DNA of 64,000 bases, from assembly GCA_030068145.1 (NCBI GenBank), contig JAPJBO010000003.1:436501-500500 (forward strand), given 5' to 3'. Positions 44,001 through 57,872 of the stretch are shown here, piece after piece (within the stretch, counting starts at the first letter, position 1; each line of letters starts with the position of its first letter). The notes beneath the pieces were generated by a model that saw nothing but the letters and a program-made list of their open reading frames with translations, ran no database searches and had not been told where the DNA came from. The stretch is from Diplonema papillatum (lineage: Eukaryota > Euglenozoa > Diplonemea > Diplonemida > Diplonemidae). A program made the translations under genes and the position numbers.

Positions 44001-47000
44001 CTGAGACGAGTCCGCCATCATCTGCACCCGCGACGTCTTCACCTGACACTGCAGCACCGTCAGGTGCACCCGAAACGTCTGCACCAGACACTGGTGTACC
44101 GTCAGGAGCCCCAGACACGGGGGCTCCATCCACGTCACCTGCTACTGCGATCCCATCGGCAGCACCTGATACGGGTGCACCGTCAGCATCACCTGCCACT
44201 GAAGCACCACGTACAGCTGTACCTGATACGGCTGCGCCGACTACAGCTCCTGAGACGTCAGCACCTGAGACGAGTGCGCCATCATCTGCACCCGCGACGT
44301 CTTCACCTGACACTGCAGCACCGTCAGGTGCACCTAGTACTGCAGCACCCGAAACGTCTGCACCAGACACTGGTGAACCGTCGGGAGCCCCAGACACGGG
44401 AGTACCATCAACATCACCTGCTACTGCGATCCCGTCGGCAGCACCTGATACGGGTGCACCGTCAGCATCACCTGCCACTGAAGCACCACGTACAGCTGTA
44501 CCAGATACGGCTGCGCCGACTACAGCTCCTGAGACGTCAGCACCTGAGACGAGTGCGCCATCATCTGCACCCGCGACGTCTTCACCTGACACTGCAGCAC
44601 CGTCAGGTGCACCTAGTACTGCAGCACCCGAAACGTCTGCACCAGACACTGGTGTACCGTCGGGAGCCCCAGACACGGGAGCACCATCAACATCACCTGC
44701 TACTGCGATGCCGTCGGCAGCACCTGATACGGGTGCACCGTCAGCATCACCTGCCACTGAAGCACCACGTACAGCTGCACCTGATACGGCTGCGCCGACT
44801 ACAGCTCCTGAGACGTCAGCACCTGAGACGAGTGCGCCATCATCTGCACCCGCGACGTCTTCACCTGACACTGCAGCACCGTCAGGTGCACCTAGTACTG
44901 CAGCACCCGAAACGTCTGCACCAGACACTGGTGTACCGTCAGGAGCCCCAGACACGGGAGCACCATCAACATCACCTGCTACTGCGATGCCGTCGGCAGC
45001 ACCTGATACGGGTGCACCGTCAGCATCACCTGCCACTGAAGCACCACGTACAGCTGTACCTGATACGGCTGCGCCGACTACAGCTCCTGAGACGTCAACA
45101 CCTGAGACGAGTCCGCCATCATCTGCACCCGCGACGTCTTCACCTGACACTGCAGCACCGTCAGGTGCACCCGAAACGTCTGCACCAGACACTGGTGTAC
45201 CGTCAGGAGCCCCAGACACGGGGGCTCCATCCACGTCACCTGCTACTGCGATCCCATCGGCAGCACCTGATACGGGTGCACCGTCAGCATCACCTGCCAC
45301 TGAAGCACCACGTACAGCTGTACCTGATACGGCTGCGCCGACTACAGCTCCTGAGACGTCAGCACCTGAGACGAGTGCGCCATCATCTGCACCCGCGACG
45401 TCTTCACCTGACACTGCAGCACCGTCAGGTGCACCTAGTACTGCAGCACCCGAAACGTCTGCACCAGACACTGGTGAACCGTCGGGAGCCCCAGACACGG
45501 GAGTACCATCAACATCACCTGCTACTGCGATCCCGTCGGCAGCACCTGATACGGGTGCACCGTCAGCATCACCTGCCACTGAAGCACCACGTACAGCTGT
45601 ACCAGATACGGCTGCGCCGACTACAGCTCCTGAGACGTCAGCACCTGAGACGAGTGCGCCATCATCTGCACCCGCGACGTCTTCACCTGACACTGCAGCA
45701 CCGTCAGGTGCACCTAGTACTGCAGCACCCGAAACGTCTGCACCAGACACTGGTGTACCGTCAGGAGCCCCAGACACGGGAGCACCATCAACATCACCTG
45801 CTACTGCGATGCCGTCGGCAGCCCCTGAAACGGGTGCACCGTCAGCATCACCTGCCACTGAACCACCACGTACAGCTGCACCTGATACGGCTGCGCCGAC
45901 TACTGCTCCTGAGACGTCAGCCCCTGATACGGATGCACCGACTGCAGCTCCTGAGACTCCAGCACCTGAGACGAGTCCGCCATCATCTGCACCCGCGACG
46001 TCTTCACCTGACACTGCAGCACCGTCAGGTGCACCTAGTACTGCAGCACCCGAAACGTCTGCACCAGACACTGGTGTACCGTCGGGAGCCCCAGACACGG
46101 GAGCACCATCAACATCACCTGCTACAGCGATGCCGTCGGCAGCACCTGATACGGGTGCACCGTCAGCATCACCTGCCACTGAAGCACCACGTACAGCTGC
46201 ACCTGATACGGCTGCGCCGACTACAGCTCCTGAGACGTCAGCACCTGAGACGAGTGCGCCATCATCTGCACCCGCGACGTCTTCACCTGACACTGCAGCA
46301 CCGTCAGGTGCACCTAGTACTGCAGCACCCGAAACGTCTGCACCAGACACTGGTGTACCGTCAGGAGCCCCAGACACGGGAGCACCATCAACATCACCTG
46401 CTACTGCGATGCCGTCGGCAGCACCTGATACGGGTGCACCGTCAGCATCACCTGCCACTGAAGCACCACGTACAGCTGTACCTGATACGGCTGCGCCGAC
46501 TACAGCTCCTGAGACGTCAACACCTGAGACGAGTCCGCCATCATCTGCACCCGCGACGTCTTCACCTGACACTGCAGCACCGTCAGGTGCACCCGAAACG
46601 TCTGCACCAGACACTGGTGTACCGTCAGGAGCCCCAGACACGGGGGCTCCATCCACGTCACCTGCTACTGCGATCCCATCGGCAGCACCTGATACGGGTG
46701 CACCGTCAGCATCACCTGCCACTGAAGCACCACGTACAGCTGTACCTGATACGGCTGCGCCGACTACAGCTCCTGAGACGTCAGCACCTGAGACGAGTGC
46801 GCCATCATCTGCACCCGCGACGTCTTCACCTGACACTGCAGCACCGTCAGGTGCACCTAGTACTGCAGCACCCGAAACGTCTGCACCAGACACTGGTGAA
46901 CCGTCGGGAGCCCCAGACACGGGAGTACCATCAACATCACCTGCTACTGCGATCCCGTCGGCAGCACCTGATACGGGTGCACCGTCAGCATCACCTGCCA

Positions 47001-50000
47001 CTGAAGCACCACGTACAGCTGTACCTGATACGGCTGCGCCGACTACAGCTCCTGAGACGTCAGCACCTGAGACGAGTGCGCCATCATCTGCACCCGCGAC
47101 GTCTTCACCTGACACTGCAGCACCGTCAGGTGCACCTAGTACTGCAGCACCCGAAACGTCTGCACCAGACACTGGTGTACCGTCGGGAGCCCCAGACACG
47201 GGAGCACCATCAACATCACCTGCTACTGCGATGCCGTCGGCAGCACCTGATACGGGTGCACCGTCAGCATCACCTGCCACTGAAGCACCACGTACAGCTG
47301 CACCTGATACGGCTGCGCCGACTACTGCTCCTGAGACGTCAGCCCCTGATACGGATGCACCGACTGCAGCTCCTGAGACTTCAGCACCTGAGACGAGTGC
47401 GCCATCATCTGCACCCGCGACGTCTTCACCTGACACTGCAGCACCGTCAGGTGCACCTAGTACTGCAGCACCCGAAACGTCTGCACCAGACACTGGTGTA
47501 CCGTCGGGAGCCCCAGACACGGGAGCACCATCAACATCACCTGCTACTGCGATGCCGTCGGCAGCACCTGATACGGGTGCACCGTCAGCATCACCTGCCA
47601 CTGAAGCACCACGTACAGCTGTACCTGATACGGCTGCGCCGACTACAGCTCCTGAGACGTCAGCACCTGAGACGAGTCCGCCATCATCTGCACCCGCGAC
47701 GTCTTCACCTGACACTGCAGCACCGTCAGGTGCACCCGAAACGTCTGCACCAGACACTGGTGTACCGTCAGGAGCCCCAGACACGGGGGCTCCATCCACG
47801 TCACCTGCTACTGCGATCCCGTCGGCAGCACCTGATACGGGTGCACCGTCAGCATCACCTGCCACTGAAGCACCACGTACAGCTGTACCTGATACGGCTG
47901 CGCCGACTACAGCTCCTGAGACGTCAGCACCTGAGACGAGTGCGCCATCATCTGCACCCGCGACGTCTTCACCTGACACTGCAGCACCGTCAGGTGCACC
48001 TAGTACTGCAGCACCCGAAACGTCTGCACCAGACACTGGTGAACCGTCGGGAGCCCCAGACACGGGAGTACCATCAACATCACCTGCTACTGCGATCCCG
48101 TCGGCAGCACCTGATACGGGTGCACCGTCAGCATCACCTGCCACTGAAGCACCACGTACAGCTGTACCTGATACGGCTGCGCCGACTACAGCTCCTGAGA
48201 CGTCAGCACCTGAGACGAGTGCGCCATCATCTGCACCCGCGACGTCTTCACCTGACACTGCAGCACCGTCAGGTGCACCTAGTACTGCAGCACCCGAAAC
48301 GTCTGCACCAGACACTGGTGAACCGTCGGGAGCCCCAGACACGGGAGTACCATCAACATCACCTGCTACTGCGATCCCGTCGGCAGCACCTGATACGGGT
48401 GCACCGTCAGCATCACCTGCCACTGAAGCACCACGTACAGCTGTACCTGATACGGCTGCGCCGACTACAGCTCCTGAGACGTCAGCACCTGAGACGAGTG
48501 CGCCATCATCTGCACCCGCGACGTCTTCACCTGACACTGCAGCACCGTCAGGTGCACCTAGTACTGCAGCACCCGAAACGTCTGCACCAGACACTGGTGT
48601 ACCGTCGGGAGCCCCAGACACGGGAGCACCATCAACATCACCTGCTACTGCGATCCCGTCGGCAGCACCTGATACGGGTGCACCGTCAGCATCACCTGCC
48701 ACTGAAGCACCACGTACAGCTGCACCTGATACGGCTGCGCCGACTACAGCTCCTGAGACGTCAGCACCTGAGACGAGTGCGCCATCATCTGCACCCGCGA
48801 CGTCTTCACCTGACACTGCAGCACCGTCAGGTGCACCTAGTACTGCAGCACCCGAAACGTCTGCACCAGACACTGGTGAACCGTCGGGAGCCCCAGACAC
48901 GGGAGTACCATCAACATCGCCTGCTACTGCGATCCCGTCGGCAGCACCTGATACGGGTGCACCGTCAGCATCACCTGCCACTGAAGCACCACGTACAGCT
49001 GCACCTGATACGGCTGCGCCGCCTACTGCTCCTGAGACGTCAGCCCCTGAGACTGCAGCACCGTCAGGTGTACCTAGTACTCCAGCACCCGAAACGTCTG
49101 CACCAGACACTGGTGAACCGTCGGGAGCCCCAGACACGGGAGTACCATCAACATCACCTGCTACTGCGATGCCGTCGGCAGCACCTGATACGGGTGCACC
49201 GTCAGCATCACCTGCCACTGAACCACCACGTACAGCTGCACCTGATACGGCTGCGCCGACTACAGCTCCTGAGACGTCAGCACCTGAGACGAGTGCGCCA
49301 TCATCTGCACCCGCGACGTCTTCACCTGACACTGCAGCACCGTCAGGTGCACCTAGTACTGCAGCACCCGAAACGTCTGCACCAGACACTGGTGTACCGT
49401 CAGGAGCCCCAGACACGGGAGCACCATCAACATCACCTGCTACTGCGATCCCGTCGGCAGCACCTGATACGGGTGCACCGTCAGCATCACCTGCCACTGA
49501 AGCACCACGTACAGCTGTACCTGATACGGCTGCGCCGACTACAGCTCCTGAGACGTCAGCACCTGAGACGAGTGCGCCATCATCTGCACCCGCGACGTCT
49601 TCACCTGACACTGCAGCACCGTCAGGTGCACCTAGTACTGCAGCACCCGAAACGTCTGCACCAGACACTGGTGAACCGTCGGGAGCCCCAGACACGGGAG
49701 TACCATCAACATCACCTGCTACTGCGATCCCGTCGGCAGCACCTGATACGGGTGCACCGTCAGCATCACCTGCCACTGAAGCACCACGTACAGCTGTACC
49801 TGATACGGCTGCGCCGACTACAGCTCCTGAGACGTCAGCACCTGAGACGAGTGCGCCATCATCTGCACCCGCGACGTCTTCACCTGACACTGCAGCACCG
49901 TCAGGTGCACCTAGTACTGCAGCACCCGAAACGTCTGCACCAGACACTGGTGAACCGTCGGGAGCCCCAGACACGGGAGTACCATCAACATCACCTGCTA

Positions 50001-53000
50001 CTGCGATCCCGTCGGCAGCACCTGATACGGGTGCACCGTCAGCATCACCTGCCACTGAAGCACCACGTACAGCTGTACCTGATACGGCTGCGCCGACTAC
50101 AGCTCCTGAGACGTCAGCACCTGAGACGAGTGCGCCATCATCTGCACCCGCGACGTCTTCACCTGACACTGCAGCACCGTCAGGTGCACCTAGTACTGCA
50201 GCACCCGAAACGTCTGCACCAGACACTGGTGTACCGTCAGGAGCCCCAGACACGGGAGCACCATCAACATCACCTGCTACTGCGATGCCGTCGGCAGCAC
50301 CTGATACGGGTGCACCGTCAGCATCACCTGCCACTGAAGCACCACGTACAGCTGCACCTGATACGGCTGCGCCGACTACAGCTCCTGAGACGTCAGCACC
50401 TGAGACGAGTGCGCCATCATCTGCACCCGCGACGTCTTCACCTGACACTGCAGCACCGTCAGGTGCACCTAGTACTGCAGCACCCGAAACGTCTGCACCA
50501 GACACTGGTGAACCGTCGGGAGCCCCAGACACGGGAGTACCATCAACATCACCTGCTACTGCGATCCCGTCGGCAGCACCTGATACGGGTGCACCGTCAG
50601 CATCACCTGCCACTGAAGCACCACGTACAGCTGTACCTGATACGGCTGCGCCGACTACAGCTCCTGAGACGTCAGCACCTGAGACGAGTGCGCCATCATC
50701 TGCACCCGCGACGTCTTCACCTGACACTGCAGCACCGTCAGGTGCACCTAGTACTGCAGCACCCGAAACGTCTGCACCAGACACTGGTGAACCGTCGGGA
50801 GCCCCAGACACGGGAGTACCATCAACATCACCTGCTACTGCGATCCCGTCGGCAGCACCTGATACGGGTGCACCGTCAGCATCACCTGCCACTGAAGCAC
50901 CACGTACAGCTGTACCTGATACGGCTGCGCCGACTACAGCTCCTGAGACGTCAGCACCTGAGACGAGTGCGCCATCATCTGCACCCGCGACGTCTTCACC
51001 TGACACTGCAGCACCGTCAGGTGCACCTAGTACTGCAGCACCCGAAACGTCTGCACCAGACACTGGTGTACCGTCAGGAGCCCCAGACACGGGAGCACCA
51101 TCAACATCACCTGCTACTGCGATCCCGTCGGCAGCACCTGATACGGGTGCACCGTCAGCATCACCTGCCACTGAAGCACCACGTACAGCTGCACCTGATA
51201 CGGCTGCGCCGACTACAGCTCCTGAGACGTCAGCACCTGAGACGAGTGCGCCATCATCTGCACCCGCGACGTCTTCACCTGACACTGCAGCACCGTCAGG
51301 TGCACCTAGTACTGCAGCACCCGAAACGTCTGCACCAGACACTGGTGAACCGTCGGGAGCCCCAGACACGGGAGTACCATCAACATCACCTGCTACTGCG
51401 ATCCCGTCGGCAGCACCTGATACGGGTGCACCGTCAGCATCACCTGCCACTGAAGCACCACGTACAGCTGTACCTGATACGGCTGCGCCGACTACAGCTC
51501 CTGAGACGTCAGCACCTGAGACGAGTGCGCCATCATCTGCACCCGCGACGTCTTCACCTGACACTGCAGCACCGTCAGGTGCACCTAGTACTGCAGCACC
51601 CGAAACGTCTGCACCAGACACTGGTGAACCGTCGGGAGCCCCAGACACGGGAGTACCATCAACATCACCTGCTACTGCGATCCCGTCGGCAGCACCTGAT
51701 ACGGGTGCACCGTCAGCATCACCTGCCACTGAAGCACCACGTACAGCTGTACCTGATACGGCTGCGCCGACTACAGCTCCTGAGACGTCAGCACCTGAGA
51801 CGAGTGCGCCATCATCTGCACCCGCGACGTCTTCACCTGACACTGCAGCACCGTCAGGTGCACCTAGTACTGCAGCACCCGAAACGTCTGCACCAGACAC
51901 TGGTGAACCGTCGGGAGCCCCAGACACGGGAGCACCATCAACATCACCTGCTACTGCGATCCCGTCGGCAGCACCTGATACGGGTGCACCGTCAGCATCA
52001 CCTGCCACTGAAGCACCACGTACAGCTGTACCTGATACGGCTGCGCCGACTACAGCTCCTGAGACGTCAGCACCTGAGACGAGTGCGCCATCATCTGCAC
52101 CCGCGACGTCTTCACCTGACACTGCAGCACCGTCAGGTGCACCTAGTACTGCAGCACCCGAAACGTCTGCACCAGACACTGGTGAACCGTCGGGAGCCCC
52201 AGACACGGGAGTACCATCAACATCACCTGCTACTGCGATCCCGTCGGCAGCACCTGATACGGGTGCACCGTCAGCATCACCTGCCACTGAAGCACCACGT
52301 ACAGCTGTACCTGATACGGCTGCGCCGACTACAGCTCCTGAGACGTCAGCACCTGAGACGAGTGCGCCATCATCTGCACCCGCGACGTCTTCACCTGACA
52401 CTGCAGCACCGTCAGGTGCACCCGAAACGTCTGCACCAGACACTGGTGTACCGTCAGGAGCCCCAGACACGGGGGCTCCATCCACGTCACCTGCTACTGC
52501 GATCCCGTCGGCAGCACCTGATACGGGTGCACCGTCAGCATCACCTGCCACTGAAGCACCACGTACAGCTGTACCTGATACGGCTGCGCCGACTACAGCT
52601 CCTGAGACGTCAGCACCTGAGACGAGTGCGCCATCATCTGCACCCGCGACGTCTTCACCTGACACTGCAGCACCGTCAGGTGCACCTAGTACTGCAGCAC
52701 CCGAAACGTCTGCACCAGACACTGGTGAACCGTCGGGAGCCCCAGACACGGGAGCACCATCAACATCACCTGCTACTGCGATCCCGTCGGCAGCACCTGA
52801 TACGGGTGCACCGTCAGCATCACCTGCCACTGAAGCACCACGTACAGCTGCACCTGATACGGCTGCGCCGACTACAGCTCCTGAGACGTCAGCCCCTGAT
52901 ACGGATGCACCGACTACAGCTACTGAGACATCAGCACCTGAGACGAGTGCGCCATCATCTGCACCCGCGACGTCTTCACCTGACACTGCAGCACCGTCAG

Positions 53001-56000
53001 GTGCACCTAGTACTGCAGCACCCGAAACGTCTGCACCAGACACTGGTGAACCGTCGGGAGCCCCAGACACGGGAGTACCATCAACATCACCTGCTACTGC
53101 GATGCCGTCGGCAGCACCTGATACGGGTGCACCGTCAGCATCACCTGCCACTGAAGCACCACGTACAGCTGTACCTGATACGGCTGCGCCGACTACAGCT
53201 CCTGAGACGTCAGCACCTGAGACGAGTGCGCCATCATCTGCACCCGCGACGTCTTCACCTGACACTGCAGCACCGTCAGGTGCACCTAGTACTGCAGCAC
53301 CCGAAACGTCTGCACCAGACACTGGTGTACCGTCGGGAGCCCCAGACACGGGAGCACCATCAACATCACCTGCTACAGCGATGCCGTCGGCAGCACCTGA
53401 TACGGGTGCACCGTCAGCATCACCTGCCACTGAAGCACCACGTACAGCTGCACCTGATACGGCTGCGCCGACTACAGCTCCTGAGACGTCAGCACCTGAG
53501 ACGAGTCCGCCATCATCTGCACCCGCGACGTCTTCACCTGACACTGCAGCACCGTCAGGTGCACCCGAAACGTCTGCACCAGACACTGGTGTACCGTCAG
53601 GAGCCCCAGACACGGGGGCTCCATCCACGTCACCTGCTACTGCGATCCCGTCGGCAGCACCTGATACGGGTGCACCGTCAGCATCACCTGCCACTGAAGC
53701 ACCACGTACAGCTGTACCTGATACGGCTGCGCCGACTACAGCTCCTGAGACGTCAGCACCTGAGACGAGTGCGCCATCATCTGCACCCGCGACGTCTTCA
53801 CCTGACACTGCAGCACCGTCAGGTGCACCTAGTACTGCAGCACCCGAAACGTCTGCACCAGACACTGGTGAACCGTCGGGAGCCCCAGACACGGGAGTAC
53901 CATCAACATCACCTGCTACTGCGATCCCGTCGGCAGCACCTGATACGGGTGCACCGTCAGCATCACCTGCCACTGAAGCACCACGTACAGCTGTACCTGA
54001 TACGGCTGCGCCGACTACAGCTCCTGAGACGTCAGCACCTGAGACGAGTGCGCCATCATCTGCACCCGCGACGTCTTCACCTGACACTGCAGCACCGTCA
54101 GGTGCACCTAGTACTGCAGCACCCGAAACGTCTGCACCAGACACTGGTGAACCGTCGGGAGCCCCAGACACGGGAGTACCATCAACATCACCTGCTACTG
54201 CGATCCCGTCGGCAGCACCTGATACGGGTGCACCGTCAGCATCACCTGCCACTGAAGCACCACGTACAGCTGCACCTGATACGGCTGCGCCGACTACAGC
54301 TCCTGAGACGTCAGCCCCTGATACGGATGCACCGACTACAGCTCCTGAGACTTCAGCACCTGAGACGAGTGCGCCATCATCTGCACCCGCGACGTCTTCA
54401 CCTGACACTGCAGCACCGTCAGGTGCACCTAGTACTGCAGCACCCGAAACGTCTGCACCAGACACTGGTGAACCGTCGGGAGCCCCAGACACGGGAGCAC
54501 CATCAACATCACCTGCTACTGCGATGCCGTCGGCAGCACCTGATACGGGTGCACCGTCAGCATCACCTGCTACTGAAGCACCACGTACAGCTGCACCTGA
54601 TACGGCTGCGCCGACTACAACTCCTGAGACGTCAGCCCCTGATACGGATGCACCGACTGCAGCTCCAGTGACGTCAGCACCTGAGACGAGTGCGCCATCA
54701 TCTGCACCCGCGACGTCTTCACCTGACACTGCAGCACCGTCAGGTGCACCTAGTACTGCAGCACCCGAAACGTCTGCACCAGTCACTGGTGTACCGTCGG
54801 GAGCACCAGACACGGGAGTACCATCAACATCACCTGCTACTGCGATCCCATCGGCAGCCCCTGATACCGGTGTGCCGTCAGCAGCACCTGAAACGTCTGC
54901 ACCAGAGACGGGTGTGCCATCGGCAGTACCTGATACCGCTGTACCGTCAGCAGTACCTGAGTCGTCAGCGCCTGATACAGGCATGCCATCGGTAGCACCT
55001 GAGACGTCAGTACCTGATACCGGTGTGCCATCAGCAGCACCTGAGACGTTAGTACCTGATACCGGTGTGCCGTCAGCTGCACCTGAGACGTCAGTACCTG
55101 ATACGGGTGTGCCATCGGGAGCACCTGAAACGTCAGTACCTGATACCGGTGTGCCGTCAGCAGCACCTGAGACGTCAGTACCTTATACCGGTGTGCCATC
55201 AGTAGCACCTGAGACGTCTGTACCAGAGACGGGTGTGCCATCAGCAGCACCTGAGACGTCTGTACCAGAGACGGGTGTGCCATCGGCAGCACCTGAGACG
55301 TCAGTACCTGATACCGGTGTGCCGTCAGCAGCGCCGGAGACGTCAGGACCTGATACCGGTGTGCCGTCAGCAGCACCTGAGACGTCAGTACCTGATACGG
55401 GTGTGCCATCGGGAGCACCTGAGACGTCAGTACCTGATACCGGTGTGCCGTCAGCAGCACCTGAGACGTCAGTACCTGATACCGGTGTGCCGTCAGTAGC
55501 ACCTGAGACGTCTGTACCAGAGACGGGTGTGCCATCGGCAGCACCTGAGACGTCAGTACCTGATACCGGTGTGCCGTCAGCAGCACCTGAGACGTCAGTA
55601 CCTGATACCGGTGTGCCGTCAGCAGCACCTGAGACGTCAGTACCTGATACGGGTGTGCCATCGGGAGCACCTGAGACGTCAGTACCTGATACCGGTGTGC
55701 CGTCAGCAGCACCTGAGACGTCAGTACCTGATACCGGTGTGCCGTCAGCAGCACCTGAGACGTCAGTACCTGATACCGGTGTGCCATCAGCAGCACCTGA
55801 GACGTCTGCACCAGAAACAGGTGTGCCATCGGCAGCACCTGAGACGTTAGTACCTGATACCGGTGTGCCATCGGCAGCACCTGATACCGTTGTGCCATCA
55901 GCAGCACCTGAGACGTCTGTACCAGAGACGGGTGTGCCATCGTCAGCACCTGAGACGTCAGTACCTGATACCGGTGTGCCATCGGCAGCACCTGAGACGT

Positions 56001-56362
56001 CTGTACCAGAGACGGGTGTGCCATCAGCAGCACCTGAGACGTCAGTACCTGATACCGGTGTACCGTCAGCAGCACCTGAGACGTCAGCACCTGATACAGG
56101 TGTGCCATCGGTAGCACCTGAGACGTCAGTACCTGATACCGGTGTGCCGTCAGCAGCACCTGAAACGTCTGCACCAGAGACGGGTGTGCCATCGGCAGCA
56201 CCTGAGACGGTAGTTCCGACGCCGCCGGAGACCGAGAGTCCGGAGAGCAGTGGCGAGCCAACCGTAAGCATAGAAGTGCGTTATGGGCAGCTACCGCTTG
56301 AGACCTTTCGGAAGGTAGAGACTCAAGCCGCACTGAAGGCGGCCCTGGCCTTGATTATTGGG
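41054..56362 (+). CDS. Giant mucin-like type I membrane protein, exon 1
   Basis: A single exon of 5,103 codons from ATG 41054; the frame is open from a GTG at 41021, but ATG 41054 begins a good signal peptide, MTRTARLILPLLALLFHPSH. After a short linker come about 4,470 residues of Ala/Pro/Thr/Ser/Asp repeats in 93-residue (279-bp) units with variants, then about 450 residues of 14-residue units of the VPSAAPETSVPDTG type, then a non-repetitive end containing EVRYGQLPLETF. Cys is absent from the repeats, and the high Thr, Ser and Pro content suggests heavy O-glycosylation and an extended shape. Exon 1 ends at GGG|GTATGC (56362/56363) in phase 0; unspliced, it stops at 56386. Joined to exons 2-4 it forms a secreted ectodomain anchored by one helix. 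Likely a cell-wall or surface adhesin-like protein; specific function unknown. Confidence 0.88.
41560..54870 (+). repeat. 279-bp coding repeat array of the giant gene
   Basis: The landmark GAT(C/G)CCGTCGGCAGCACC recurs every 279 bp (for example 49726, 50005 and 50284). Variant units carry an extra segment encoding APDTDAPTAAPETS or lack nine residues. Longer blocks are themselves duplicated: a rare TCAACACCTGAGACG variant occurs near 43994, 45095 and 46517, 1,101 and 1,422 bp apart. All changes keep the frame. Confidence 0.95.
54871..56210 (+). repeat. 42-bp coding repeat array of the giant gene
   Basis: About 30 units of 42 bp encoding VPSAAPETSVPDTG with small changes (VPETG, APDTG, SVAPE). 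They form a second, shorter-period domain between the 93-residue repeats and the juxtamembrane domain. Confidence 0.93.
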
Positions 56363-56955
56363 GTATGCCGACCACCGAGTTGCTGATATTGCTGTTAGAT
56401 TGAGGTGCTCGTCGGAGTGCGTCACAAGGCGTATTCGTAGATTTCCAGGATTTTGTTTCAGTAATTAGGATGCATTGGCATGCAATTGACTCAGATTCTG
56501 CTGGATAATCTTACATACTGTGATGTAGCTGCACATGCCATCTTCAGTGTTCGAACAGAGACGACCAATGTTTGATTGCTATTAACTGGTTTGATGCAAG
56601 AAACGTAATGGTCTGCCAATAGCTGAAACTGAGTTTTCCCCCTCGAGGCAAGATTGTGCCCAATTACGAAACTAAGATTCTGCCCAATTATGAAACTAAG
56701 ATTCTACCCCGCTCACAGGTCCCGAAGCGAGACGTCGTTGTCGGCCCAACAGGCGCCCAAGTGTACATGAATTCGCAGTGGGTGGTATGCAGCTTTTACT
56801 GGCAGCTAGTGCCCTCTACTTGTGCCCTCGAAAAATCTCTGCCGTGTGGATCCGGTAGCTTCCTCTGAGCGATCACCTGGACCTTGACGCAGCACTCGGT
56901 TCATCCCACGATACCCACAAGAACTTCGAACAAGTACTCTACGTCAGGTTTCAAG
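56363..56955 (+). other. Intron 1, first part
   Basis: Inferred intron sequence (intron 1 spans 56363-60269). It holds a 25-bp duplication (CCCAATTACGAAACTAAGAT at 56660 and a copy at 56685) and otherwise nothing recognisable. Confidence 0.55.
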
Positions 56956-57062
56956 TAAAGTGGCGTCGAATAATAGCAGTCATTAGGCACGCGTCTGGCT
57001 GTCAAGAAATGAACTACCACCATTTGGCCCTGCTACTGTTCGGCTGCCCAGAACATTTCTTG
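56956..57062 (+). mobile_element. MITE family 1, copy 4 (3'-truncated)
   Basis: Begins AAGTGGCGTCGAATAATAGC after TA and follows the family to about 57062, where homology to the right end is lost. The rest of 57063-57460 is unassigned, apart from a hairpin at 57284-57338. Confidence 0.75.
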
Positions 57063-57460
57063 TGTACGCTGGACACAACTGTTTTCGAGACCGGGAGGCT
57101 GCACTCGTTGCATCGAAGAGTTTGCAAAGGTCGCGTCGATGCAGTCAACCTTGGGCTTTACATCGTCTGGTACGATGAAGAGGTGCGAGGCGTCCCCGCG
57201 TCTTTCTTCGCATGGGGCTCACTGTCGCATCGTTTGAAAGAACTACACCACCAGGCTCGTTGCCAATCAAAAAACTGTCAGCTGCCCGTGAAAGTGTCTC
57301 ACTCCTCTGCGAGGTCGATTTGAGACGCTTTCACGGGTAAAAAGGGTGAGACGCATTCACGGGGGGGTACGCATAGTTGTAACTGCATACTTCGAGAATT
57401 AGGCCTTGCGTTGGTACACTTGGCCATAAAACGCCTGCAAAATGTGTCGCCAAACCGCCG

Positions 57461-57872
57461 GGACCCTAAAAGGACCCTAAAAGGACCCTAAAAGGACCCT
57501 AAAAGGACCCTAAAAGGACCCTAAAAGGACCCTAAAAGGACCCTGAAAGGACCCTAAAAGGACCCTAAAAGGACCCTAAAAGGACCCTAAAAGGACCCTA
57601 AAAGGACCCTAAAAGGACCCTAAAAGGACCCTAAAAGGACCCTAAAAGGACCCTAAAAGGACCCTAAAAGGACCCTAAAAGGACCCTAAAAGGACCCTAA
57701 AAGGACCCTAAAAGGACCCTAAAAGGACCCTAAAAGGACCCTAAAAGGACCCTAAAAGGACCCTAAAAGGACCCTAAAAGGACCCTAAAAGGACCCTAAA
57801 AGGACCCTAAAAGGACCCTAAAAGGACCCTAAAAGGACCCTAAAAAGACCCTAAAAGGACCCTAAAAGACCC
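57461..57872 (+). repeat. 11-bp minisatellite (GGACCCTAAAA), ~37 units
   Basis: Very homogeneous 11-bp units with only a few point variants (near 57543, 57845 and 57868). Each unit contains CCCTAAA, the complement of the TTTAGGG telomere motif used by plants and several protists. It is flanked on the left by repeat H. Confidence 0.95.

Noticed and set aside
41266-54984. A 4,572-codon open frame on the minus strand and a 4,384-codon alternative plus-strand frame over the giant repeat
   Set aside because: They have no signal peptide, no non-repeat domain and no splice-compatible ends; they arise because an in-register repeat without stops is open in other frames too.
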